This document shows positions 56,309-64,000 of a DNA stretch of 64,000 nt, piece after piece. The notes below the pieces were generated by a model. That model saw only the letters and a list, made by a program, of their open reading frames with translations. It searched no databases and was not told the DNA's origin. Source of the stretch: Tritrichomonas musculus. Lineage: Eukaryota; Parabasalia; Tritrichomonadida; Tritrichomonadidae. How positions within the stretch are numbered: the stretch's first letter is position 1; each line of letters opens with the position of its first letter. Position numbers and translations under genes: made by a program. The DNA lies in contig JAPFFF010000033.1 of assembly GCA_039105265.1 (NCBI GenBank), positions 186,001 to 250,000 of the forward strand. The letters are read 5' to 3'.

Positions 56309-58027
56309 TTATTCATAACCAACTGGAACACCATTAGGGAAATATTCAACACCCTTAGTTGACCAAGCAAAGTATGTATCGCTACATATCCAAGCTTCAG
56401 GCGCAGGTGGGTGTTGATCTGGATATTCTGGATCAGGAATATAATAAGTGTCATCAATTCCTCTATACATTGGTTGACCACGGAATGTAACTGTAACAGA
56501 ATTAGAGCCAGTATCGATTCCATCAAATACATAACCAGCGTTTGAACGTTCAAGTTGGAAGTTAATACCAAAACTTGTTCCATCACTTCTGCAGTTTGAG
56601 TAACGTTTACCAGTTACAGGATCATTAAGGGGTTGAGTGAATGAATCCTCAAATTCTTGTGTAGCTTCAAGTGCTCCATCTAATTCATTAGCGATTAATT
56701 GATGCTGGTAAAATCTGGCAGAGCAAGTGTTTGAAAATTCAGTATCTGGATAAGTTCTTTTATTAACAACTAATTGAACGTTTTGATACATGATATTATC
56801 AAAGCATGTAATATCTAATGGACTCTTAGGGAACATCATGGTTATATTTGTTGCATTTCTGAGAGGAATTGATTTTGAAATTTCTAAACCATTAACTTTA
56901 GCAGTACCTTCAAATATTTCACGTGTTAATTCTTGTGATGGAACTAATAATGCAGTTTGTAATTCACGAATGAGTCCTTGATATACTCCAGGCTTGAGAC
57001 CAAATCCTGAAAGATTTGATCGACCTAATTGAATAGTACCGCCTAAAACATTTAATGTTATTTTACCAACTTTCATATCAATTCCATTTGCTGATGTTAT
57101 AGTCAATTTATCATTTACTACTTTATCTTTTGATACTTTAACTTTTAATATATTTGGATCAGGTTCTTCGTTTTCATTTGGAGCTTCACCAGCTTTATAT
57201 TGAACGACAATATTTGCTGGCTTTCCTACTTGCGTGAATTTACGAGTAATTGGAACAACTGCTGGCATTTCTTCATCAATGGCTTTATCATCGAGAAATT
57301 GAAATGTTTCTTTAACAACATTAGGATTAACTTGACCCCAAACCATGGCACGAAGTGATGTTTTAACTTCTTCTTCAATTTCACCACTAATTTTGTTAGG
57401 GTAAAGTTGCCATGCTTGAAGCGCAAGCTGATCAGTAAATGGTATTGTTAATTCTATAGTTAATTTGTGTGGTTTACCGTCGGCAACGTCTGCAAGTGGA
57501 AAATAGCATCCACAAATTGAAGGTGAAAATTGAGATACATTTTCCCATGTTGAGTGAGAGAATTTTGAAGTTGCTTTAGCATCACGTGGTTTAATTGAAT
57601 TGTATGCGAATGATTCACGTTGAAGTTCATCTTGTCTGTAAGTATCAAGTAATTTTCCATCAATCCAAAATCTACAGTCTTCATAAAATTCAACGGCATT
57701 TTTGAATACAGTATAAAGTTGCATTAACTTATTAATATCTGCGGAAACATCAACGGGTTCAGATAATTGAACAAAGTACTCTAAAAGAATCGTAGAAAAT
57801 CCTTTTTCGATTTGTGAAATTGTATGACCAGAATGAGTTAGTTTTATTCTTGTTTTAGTACCCACTGGCATTGGTGCATCTTTATTTGTGAATTCTTCCA
57901 TAACTTGACTAAATGAATTATCGCCACCATTTCGTTGAATTAAATTTCTAAGTTTGTTTTGAAAGAATGTGAGAACATCTCCTTCATCATTTCCTAAATT
58001 TTTCGTTTGAGCGTTTAAGTATGTCAT
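56309..58027 (-). CDS. Major capsid protein of element 3 (572 aa)
   Basis: From ATG 58027 (MTYLNAQTKNLGNDEGDVLT). Long beta-rich protein with GTKTRIKLTHSGHTI, FYEDCRFWIDGKLL, SFAYNSIKPRDAKATSK, SFTDQLALQAW-like and SIPLRNATNITMMFPKSPLD blocks, TYPDTEFSNTCSARFYQHQL, and the end DPEYPDQHPPAPEAWICSD. Length fits the double jelly-roll major capsid proteins described for Polintons (about 500-700 residues). Supported by synteny with the ATPase and by homologues at the same place in element 1 and in element 2. Expected to form hexon-like trimers of an icosahedral shell. Confidence 0.85.
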   Translation of the reverse strand: MTYLNAQTKNLGNDEGDVLTFFQNKLRNLIQRNGGDNSFSQVMEEFTNKDAPMPVGTKTRIKLTHSGHTISQIEKGFSTILLEYFVQLSEPVDVSADINKLMQLYTVFKNAVEFYEDCRFWIDGKLLDTYRQDELQRESFAYNSIKPRDAKATSKFSHSTWENVSQFSPSICGCYFPLADVADGKPHKLTIELTIPFTDQLALQAWQLYPNKISGEIEEEVKTSLRAMVWGQVNPNVVKETFQFLDDKAIDEEMPAVVPITRKFTQVGKPANIVVQYKAGEAPNENEEPDPNILKVKVSKDKVVNDKLTITSANGIDMKVGKITLNVLGGTIQLGRSNLSGFGLKPGVYQGLIRELQTALLVPSQELTREIFEGTAKVNGLEISKSIPLRNATNITMMFPKSPLDITCFDNIMYQNVQLVVNKRTYPDTEFSNTCSARFYQHQLIANELDGALEATQEFEDSFTQPLNDPVTGKRYSNCRSDGTSFGINFQLERSNAGYVFDGIDTGSNSVTVTFRGQPMYRGIDDTYYIPDPEYPDQHPPAPEAWICSDTYFAWSTKGVEYFPNGVPVGYE

Positions 58028-58141
58028 TTTAAATATTGAAAAAAAATTAAATAATAAGTTAATAAAGAAAAGAATTTTATAGTTTTGAAAAAAATAAATG
58101 AATTAAGAAATGAAAAATAAATTTTTTACATTAATGAAAAT

Positions 58142-58462
58142 ATGGCATTTGGAAGTTGGTTTAAAAATATTGTGAACGGAGCTAAAAACATAATTGGCAA
58201 AATAGTTCCAAAAGTAAAGAAAGCAGTTGAAACAGTTGGTAGATTTGCACCATTGATAGGACAAGCTGGTGATTTAATAGGTGGAAGTGCTGGTGAGGTG
58301 ATAAATACAATCGGAAATGGTGTGAGTAAATTAAATGACAGAATTAATTATAAAGGTGGAAATGTTAACGCGTTAGGTGCGAACGGTGCAGGAGCTCGAA
58401 GAATTGTTGGAGCGAACGGAGCAGGTATTAGAAGGTTTGATATTCCATTACTGAAGGAATAA
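58142..58462 (+). CDS. MAFGSWFK-type amphipathic virion protein of element 3
   Basis: 106 residues from ATG 58142. Opens MAFGSWFKNIVNGAKNIIG, a lysine/hydrophobic amphipathic helix, then PLIGQAGDLIGGSAGEV, repeated GANGAGARR/GANGAGIRR and the end FDIPLLKE. Counterparts at 14352 (element 1) and, shorter, at 50440. Divergent from the capsid gene, which starts 115 bp away. Helix plus glycine linker plus basic repeats resembles membrane-lytic minor capsid proteins such as adenovirus pVI; inference. Confidence 0.7.
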   Translation: MAFGSWFKNIVNGAKNIIGKIVPKVKKAVETVGRFAPLIGQAGDLIGGSAGEVINTIGNGVSKLNDRINYKGGNVNALGANGAGARRIVGANGAGIRRFDIPLLKE

Positions 58463-58469
58463 AAATAAA

Positions 58470-58613
58470 TCATGAGTAAAGTCGTTTCCTCATTTCATCA
58501 GTTAATTCAGGTGGTTTATCGTTTAATGTTGGGGAAAGTTTCACAATGCGAATGAGTAAATTAGCGAGTTCAATAATTGTTAAACAACCAAGAAAAATTT
58601 CTGATAAACTCAT
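58470..58613 (-). CDS. Very small membrane protein of element 3 (47 aa)
   Basis: A complete short frame, ATG 58613 to TGA at 58470: MSLSEIFLGCLTIIELANLL then IRIVKLSPTLNDKPPELTDE. Residues 4-25 form one hydrophobic, membrane-spanning-length helix, followed by a charged tail (MRKRLYS). The leader is AT-rich like those of its neighbours, and the frame fills the gap between two plus-strand genes. Small single-span proteins are common in virus-like elements (viroporin or holin-like), but no homologue is recognised here. Confidence 0.5.
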   Translation of the reverse strand: MSLSEIFLGCLTIIELANLLIRIVKLSPTLNDKPPELTDEMRKRLYS

Positions 58614-58683
58614 TTATTATTAATTAAAAATTTTTATTTTTGTTTTTAATTAAAGATCTTTGATCAGAATTATTTCATAATTC

Positions 58684-59043
58684 ATGGATTTAAAAGTTAT
58701 TGAACCAATTAAAAACTATTTAAAAGAATTTAAAACAGTCGATGAATTTAATTTATGGTATTCAAAGAATAAGGAAGAAGTGGATAGGTTAACGACTCAT
58801 AAATTAAACAAAATGTATAAAATCGATGGGTATAGAATTACAAAAATAAAGGGTGTGTTGATGTTAAAGAAATGGGTTGAAAAAGAGGAAAAAGAGATAG
58901 TTAGTAAGGCTTCGCTCAGGACGGATGCCATTGAAGAATTAAGGAATGAAATAAATGAAATCAGAAATACAGTAAATAAAATTATATCATTTCTTCAGGA
59001 ATCGTCAAGTTCTATTGATGTATTACCGCCATCGACAACTTGA
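58684..59043 (+). CDS. Conserved small helical protein of element 3
   Basis: 119 residues from ATG 58684 (MDLKVIEPIKNYLKEFKTVD). Homologous to the 14693 gene of element 1: DEFNLWYSKNKEEVDRLTTH, KLNKMYKIDGYRITKIKG and a coiled coil (IEELRNEINEIRNTVNKIIS). Its last 49 bp overlap the convergent ATPase gene (58995), a longer overlap than in element 1, where the two do not overlap. Function unknown; always paired with the ATPase. Confidence 0.78.
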   Translation: MDLKVIEPIKNYLKEFKTVDEFNLWYSKNKEEVDRLTTHKLNKMYKIDGYRITKIKGVLMLKKWVEKEEKEIVSKASLRTDAIEELRNEINEIRNTVNKIISFLQESSSSIDVLPPSTT

Positions 59044-59828
59044 ATGATCATATATGGATGACTTTCACAATCTTCAGTTTTTCGTTTCAATATTTTTGAA
59101 TACATTTCATAAAATTCGTCAAATGATAAATTAGATGCTGATTGTGAATAAATATAACGTAATTGTTGTTTATTGAAACATGGAAATATAAATAATGTTG
59201 ATATTTCATTTTTAACATGAGGTTTTAATCCTTTCCAACCTTGAATTAAAAGGAGGAATGAAAAATTTATATGTCTACATCTACGTATTAATTGGCTAAA
59301 ATATGATTCTTCTGATGAAAATAATTTACTATTCGAGATATCATCGAATAAAACGATTGTATGTAATACTTCTTTGTTGAAATCAGAAACTGCAAGCATT
59401 TTAAACATATCCTCTTTTTGTTGATCATCTATTTTGTCATGGAAGTTTTCACGTTTGATAAGATTATATAAATTCTTTGCCGAGATTAAATCCTTCATAA
59501 ATTCAACAGCTTCTTGTTCACTAATTATAATATATGGAATCATAAGAAGTGGTTTTAATGCTAAAAATGTTTTATCTGATTCCTGACCGTCTTTTGTAAC
59601 GTAGATAAATAAGTGATGAGTGTTTAATACACCTAATTTGATGATTTCCTTTAATGCTATAACAGTTTTTCCGGATGATTGCTTACCAACAATGACGTTA
59701 ACACTATTTAGTCTAATAGATACTTCAGGGTGTATTTCAGAAATTAGGCTTACATTTTTATCCATAGCATAGGTTTTTAACGTATGCATAACGTGTGTTT
59801 TAATCATATTCTCTAATGATGTGTTCAT
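58995..59828 (-). CDS. A32-like DNA-packaging ATPase of element 3
   Basis: 277 residues from ATG 59828. Walker A GKQSSGKT (48-55) after VNVIV, Walker B HTIVLFDDIS (about 156-165), arginine-bearing RRCRHINFSFLLLIQGWKG (about 184), and KNEISTLFIFPCFNKQQLRY. Homologous through its length to the element 1 copy and by motif order to element 2's. An FtsK/HerA-type packaging motor of virus-like elements. It overlaps the small helical gene tail-to-tail. Confidence 0.95.
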   Translation of the reverse strand: MNTSLENMIKTHVMHTLKTYAMDKNVSLISEIHPEVSIRLNSVNVIVGKQSSGKTVIALKEIIKLGVLNTHHLFIYVTKDGQESDKTFLALKPLLMIPYIIISEQEAVEFMKDLISAKNLYNLIKRENFHDKIDDQQKEDMFKMLAVSDFNKEVLHTIVLFDDISNSKLFSSEESYFSQLIRRCRHINFSFLLLIQGWKGLKPHVKNEISTLFIFPCFNKQQLRYIYSQSASNLSFDEFYEMYSKILKRKTEDCESHPYMIIQVVDGGNTSIELDDS

Positions 59829-59935
59829 TTTCTATGTATTAATGTAAAAGTTTATTTTAATTATTGATAAAAATATATTTTTATGTTTATTAATCATTAA
59901 CTGAAATTAGATATTAACACATTTCTTAAAATTTA

Positions 59936-61369
59936 TTATTCAGGTTCTTCTACGATTGCTGATGTTTGTAATGCTTGTACTTGTGATTGAACATTAGCAT
60001 CAAACCATTTATTAAAATCACTTGGATTTGGAGGTAATGCATTTATTCCTTGGAGTATTATTGCAATTGTTGCTTTAGCAACTAATGGAATATGTTCAGG
60101 GTTAACTGGTAGTCCGGATTTATTACACATTTCACATGCAGTAGGTACAAAATCAGCAATTTTTACAGGATTAATTAAATAATCGTGAACTATGAACTCA
60201 ATAGCTTCTTTAACTGCTTTCTTTCCTCTTAAATTCTTCCATTGATCCTCATTAACATTCATAACACTTTCACCATAAACATAAACCATTGCAGGAAGTA
60301 AAGCAAATTGATTCCATATAACCGTTGCCATTTGTGTAAGTGTGAATGGTAATTTTACACCGTTGAGGTATTTGATACCTTGATAAATTGGAGAGATACA
60401 CTTACCAACAAATGCCTGATAAGTTGAACGTTTCTTTGGTTTGATTAAGTGCTTTTCATCGATACCAGCAGCTTTTAATTTTGTTTCAAAGTCTTGCCAA
60501 CTTTCACCTGCATAATTAGTGACTGTACGCCCTGTTTCATCAAATTCAGGATGATATATATTATTAATAAATCCTCTTAAGTTTATACCTTGTTTATGAG
60601 CTTCTTTACGTTGGTCCACAGATGGGTAAGTTTTATAATAAGCATTGCGATATGGGAATAATGACGGAACGGTTGTAAATCCATTAACTATTACAGGCTT
60701 TTTACCTTCTTTTGTTTGTACGACGACTTCAGGTATTCCATCACCATCTAAATCTTTGCCAGTGGCTTCATATAAATCATTATATCCATGTCGATTAATC
60801 CATTCATTCGCACTTACAACACTTTGAGCGTCTCGAATTTGTTTAACATCTTGATTTAATTTAGCCACAACATTAATTAAGTCATCCATACCAACATTAC
60901 CGTATTTATTTTGTTTTGCCTTTTTCGTTGGTTGAATTGCAGCCATTCTTTCACGGTAAAACGCCATATCATTTAATGCTTTAGTTAAGTCTTTCTTATT
61001 AATGTTATTTTCTGCCAAGCTAGCGTATGATTGATCACGCATTTGGTTTAATTGAGAAACATTATTTATTAATTGCGGAATTTTCGATTTATTCATTTTA
61101 TTAATTGGTAAAAAATTTAAATTATCGTTTTTGTTTTGAAAATTATTTAATCTAGAAATAAAATTTGAAATTGATTTATCATTTATTCTCAAACCTTCAT
61201 GTTGTATATAATTATTTTCATTTAAAAATTTCATTAAATTTGCAACTGAACCTTGCCATGAAGGCGACTCATGAAGAGTAACGTTAAGTTTTTCATTAAT
61301 TAATTCAATATATTTATTAAGTTTATCAAGTTTCAAACCTTTAAAATTATTTCTATTTAATTTTGACAT
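59936..61369 (-). CDS. Structural-type protein of element 3 with DxDxDG loop (477 aa)
   Basis: From ATG 61369 (MSKLNRNNFKGLKLDKLNKY). An Asn/Lys-rich helical N-terminal half leads into ATGKDLDGDGIPEVVVQTKE, a DxDxDGxPE calcium-binding-like loop, then VIVNGFTTVPSLFPY. The second half includes SPIYQGIKYLNGVKLPFTLT, a moderately hydrophobic stretch (FALLPAMVYVYG) and CEMCNKSGLPVNPEHIP. The element 1 genes at 41910, 18968 and 15859 correspond in order. Last gene before the right TIR, with the shared leader motif upstream. Virion protein is likely (inference); enzyme activity is not indicated. Confidence 0.7.
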   Translation of the reverse strand: MSKLNRNNFKGLKLDKLNKYIELINEKLNVTLHESPSWQGSVANLMKFLNENNYIQHEGLRINDKSISNFISRLNNFQNKNDNLNFLPINKMNKSKIPQLINNVSQLNQMRDQSYASLAENNINKKDLTKALNDMAFYRERMAAIQPTKKAKQNKYGNVGMDDLINVVAKLNQDVKQIRDAQSVVSANEWINRHGYNDLYEATGKDLDGDGIPEVVVQTKEGKKPVIVNGFTTVPSLFPYRNAYYKTYPSVDQRKEAHKQGINLRGFINNIYHPEFDETGRTVTNYAGESWQDFETKLKAAGIDEKHLIKPKKRSTYQAFVGKCISPIYQGIKYLNGVKLPFTLTQMATVIWNQFALLPAMVYVYGESVMNVNEDQWKNLRGKKAVKEAIEFIVHDYLINPVKIADFVPTACEMCNKSGLPVNPEHIPLVAKATIAIILQGINALPPNPSDFNKWFDANVQSQVQALQTSAIVEEPE

Positions 61370-61499
61370 ATTCTTTATATTAAAATAAATTTAATCATTT
61401 ACGTATAAAATTTATGTTTTCAATATTTGACTTTTGAGATTTATTTTTTTGAGACATGTGATATAAAAATAAATGATAAAATAATTTTATTATTTGTGG

Positions 61500-61870
61500 T
61501 GAACGTTTATTTATAAAAATTTTTTTCGATTTATGTGAGTATTCAAATTATCAGACATTTCGGAAATAACGGATTTTAAAAAATTTTTTCGATTTGTGAG
61601 AGTATTCAAATTATCAGACATTTCGGAAATAACGAATTTTATAAAATTTTTTTCGATTTATGTGAGTATTCAAATTATCAGACATTTAATTCAAATTATC
61701 AGACATTTAATTCAAATTATCAGACATTTCGGAAATAACGTATTTTATAAAATTTTTTCGATTTGTGTGAGGATTCAAATTATCAGACATTTCGGAAAAA
61801 CGTATTTTTAAAAATAATTTTGTAATTTGTGTGAGTATTCAATTTATCAGACATTTCGGAAAAACGTATT
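61500..61870. repeat. Right subterminal array, ATTCAAATTATCAGACATTTCGG units
   Basis: Five to seven units of roughly 63 bp or shorter (TTTTTTCGATTTGTGTGAG then TATTCAAATTATCAGACATT then TCGGAAATAACG) lie next to the TIR. Three compressed copies of AATTCAAATTATCAGACATT occur at 61660-61730. Different in sequence from the left array, although both sit at the same place relative to the TIR. Confidence 0.9.
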
Positions 61871-62079
61871 TTTAATCATTTACGTATAAAATTTATGATT
61901 TCAATTTTTGACTTTTGAGATTTGAGGATAAAATTTATGAAAATCATTTATGAAGGGGTGATGAATAAGTGGTGTTGTAAAATTTAATAATATGTTCGGG
62001 TTTAAAGTTATGGTTTTAAATTCTTGAGTTACTGGGGTTTTAGGACGAAGTCCTAAAATCACAGTAAATACATACGACG
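61871..62079 (-). repeat. Right TIR of element 3
   Basis: Inverted copy of 43331-43539 with the same terminal hairpin. A partial second copy of its inner edge (TTTAATCATTTACGTATAAAATTTATG) occurs at about 61390-61430, before the subterminal array, so the TIR boundary has been duplicated on this side. Confidence 0.95.
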
Positions 62080-63640
62080 TTATTATTAATATATAAAGAA
62101 TTATTTTGAATTAAATTTTCTGAGCAATTTAATCGTTGGAGTACATATGACATATTATATAAAAAATATTATTTAAAAATAGGGTTTTTAATAACCGATT
62201 TTTAATTGAAAATATAATTTGTAAAATATACAAAATCAATTTTATATATTATTAAATATTTTAATTTGTACTATCTTATTACATTTAAAAATAAATTATT
62301 AATATTAGTAATATAATATTATAAATAATTTGAAAATATTATGGAAAATTATATCAATTGAACAAATTATGCAAAAGTTAATTCTTATCTGAATTAAATA
62401 TTAATATTTATTTTATAGCTATTATATTTCGACAAAAAATATGAGTTGATAAATCTGTGCTAAAATTTAAAATCTCTTTTTTAATAGAAGTTATCGACAA
62501 AATAAGAAGCATTTCTTATTTTTACTATAATTTAATGTATAATAAGATTTTTAACTCGCCTATATCATATATGTGTACTCATTATATAATAAATAAAACT
62601 GTTTTTTACATAAAATATCAAACTTGGAATAAATTAAAGAATTTAATAATTATAATAAAAGCTAAAAATTTGAAGCAAATATGTAAAATGAATAAAAATG
62701 GTGTTAATATATCATTATTTTGAGGTTGATTAGAAAATTATAGGTTAGTGAAAATTAATATAATAATCTTAATAATAGCCATATTTCTTTTTTTTTAACT
62801 CAAAAAGATATCATATATCATTTCCACTTTGGAGTGAATAATATAATGGTAATAATGATATTATCTTAATTATTTACTGGAACGTTTTAGAAAGCATTTA
62901 CATTCCCCTCTCAAATAATTGAGTTTAATTTGAAAGGGGATTCAAATTTCAGAATTTTTGAGCGGTTTCTCAAAACCTTATTTAAGGGTGCAGTTTGAAC
63001 ACATTTTTCTTACCGAATATTAGATCATCATTTTTTCTATTTATATGATTTTATTTATAAAAGTATATTAATTTATTAAACATTACTAAAAGTATGAAAT
63101 AATTAATTATAATTGAAATAATAATAAATTAAAAATTGAATTAATATTAGATTTTTCAATGAAATAAAATTCAAATTTATTGAAAAAAAAATTCAATTAA
63201 ATTGGAAAATAATTGATATTTCTCTTTAATTTATGAGAATTAACTTAAAAATAATAATTTTATATAATATATAAAGATCACAATAATTTATTTTCCAATA
63301 TAAAATTAAAAAAACAAATTAATGATTTTTCGCTTTAATAATTCTGAAATAATAAAAATGATTTTAAGGGAATTTTTGAGTTGCACAAATATATATATAT
63401 GTTCAAATATGTATATATGCTATCAAAATTAATCTAAATAAATCACAGATTGAAAAAATCATTTTTATCTTTTTTAGATAAAAATGATCAAAAATGATAT
63501 TAGACAACTATAATATTTTTATTATTTTTTCAAAAAATTGTTCTATCAGATTTTTAAACAACTCATATAATAACTATAGAAAGATAATTGCAGCTCATTG
63601 TTAAAAATCTAATGTGTACATATTTTTTTAAAATGCTCGA
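62080..63640. other. Gene-free AT-rich stretch right of element 3
   Basis: No credible gene. One hairpin stands out: CCCCTCTCAAAT (62905-62916) and ATTTGAAAGGGG (62928-62939), a 12-bp stem with one mismatch. Short frames here (for example 62457-62723) are Ile/Lys/Asn-rich and look like chance. Otherwise I see nothing. Confidence 0.7.
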
Positions 63641-63646
63641 AAAATC

Positions 63647-64000
63647 ATATACTTTTCAGATCTATGTAGTCGTACATTTGAAGCTAATAAAGGTGCTGGA
63701 GGCGCCATTAAAATCAGTGACAACTTTGATATAAAGCCCAGCACGCTAAGAATGCTTCAGAAGACAACAAACAGCACTCAAAGTTCAATCGTTATTTCTG
63801 ATTGCACTTTTGAAATCGAAGAGAATTCAGATTCCTCTTTATTCTACGCACTCAGCAAAAGATCAATAAAGGTAGACGTTAATTCATGTACATTTACAGG
63901 CAATTTGGCTAGCGGTGCTCATCACATTGATGGCGTGGTTATTGGTCAGGAAACGCCTAATCTCGCAATTAATTCATGCCGTTTCTCAGCTGACCAAAAT
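63647..64000 (+). CDS. Pmp-like (polymorphic membrane protein type) repeat protein, partial
   Basis: The frame is open to the window edge and reads CSRTFEANKGAGGAIKISD, then SIVISDCTFEIEENSDSSLF, VDVNSCTFTGNLASGAHHID and INSCRFSADQN. FxxN and GGAI motifs and C-T/R-F repeats every 40-50 residues mark a right-handed beta-helix of the Pmp type known on trichomonad surfaces. No ATG precedes the repeats in frame before an upstream stop. The gene therefore either lost its 5' part or has it elsewhere. Base composition is clearly richer in G+C than the DNA to its left. Function: probable surface or secreted adhesion protein (family knowledge). Confidence 0.7.
   Translation, partial: MYFSDLCSRTFEANKGAGGAIKISDNFDIKPSTLRMLQKTTNSTQSSIVISDCTFEIEENSDSSLFYALSKRSIKVDVNSCTFTGNLASGAHHIDGVVIGQETPNLAINSCRFSADQN

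Larger units (their letters stand above)
43331..62079. mobile_element. Maverick/Polinton element 3, 18.7 kb, looks whole
   Basis: It is bounded by 209-bp TIRs starting CGTCGTATGTATTTACTGTG and flanked by TTATT on both sides (43326-43330, 62080-62084), a possible 5-bp target duplication. It has fifteen genes: pPolB, integrase, capsid, packaging ATPase, fibre-like protein and unknowns. Every main gene is open over its length. Codons are strongly A/T-ending. The terminal hairpin and most proteins match element 1, the older relative beside it. Confidence 0.95.

Noticed and set aside
62457-62723. 88-codon frame
   Set aside because: Extremely AT-rich, low-complexity Ile/Lys/Asn composition and no neighbours or start context; looks like chance.

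Overview
The window is AT-rich eukaryotic DNA that looks like a parabasalid (Trichomonas/Tritrichomonas type). The evidence is intron-free genes with tiny spacers, initiator-like CAAATG/TCAATG start contexts, a tyrosine-kinase-like (TKL) multidomain kinase, a Pmp-like repeat protein, and above all several large Maverick/Polinton virus-like elements of the kind abundant in trichomonads. The genus is an inference; no rRNA or other species marker is present.

Layout. (a) 1-6008, minus strand: one open frame of at least 2002 codons with six tandem kinase or pseudokinase domains, running off the left edge. (b) 6009-7275: gene-free DNA holding a 408-bp MITE with a 9-bp target duplication and a 174-bp foldback. 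(c) 7276-19402 and 41905-about 42755: an old, broken Maverick (element 1) with DNA polymerase, integrase, major capsid, packaging ATPase and a long structural gene. It lacks the middle gene block seen in element 3, and is cut by a 2.3-kb AT-rich insertion (16673-18967) and by the whole of element 2. (d) 19403-41904: element 2, a 22.5-kb Maverick with 393-bp terminal inverted repeats (TIRs), about 15 genes, a 2361-aa fibre-like protein, two HNH endonuclease-like genes, a structured Pol III-like RNA candidate and several minisatellites. (e) 42756-43260: a 505-bp MITE. (f) 43331-62079: element 3, an 18.7-kb Maverick with 209-bp TIRs and 15 open genes that looks whole. (g) 62080-63640: gene-free AT-rich DNA. 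(h) 63647-64000: the edge of a Pmp-like repeat protein gene with no visible 5' end.

How the genes work together. All three Mavericks carry the same module set: protein-primed family B polymerase (replication), rve-type integrase (insertion), double-jelly-roll capsid, A32-like ATPase (packaging), small amphipathic proteins and further structural proteins. Elements 1 and 3 are close relatives in protein sequence and terminal hairpin, but their base composition differs strongly. Element 2 is a distinct lineage. Elements 2 and 3 share a giant fibre-like gene, a cysteine-bearing small protein and a 150-residue unknown protein, which suggests an elaborate virion. The Mavericks are treated here as fossils: element 1 has several breaks, element 2 about one, element 3 none that I can see.
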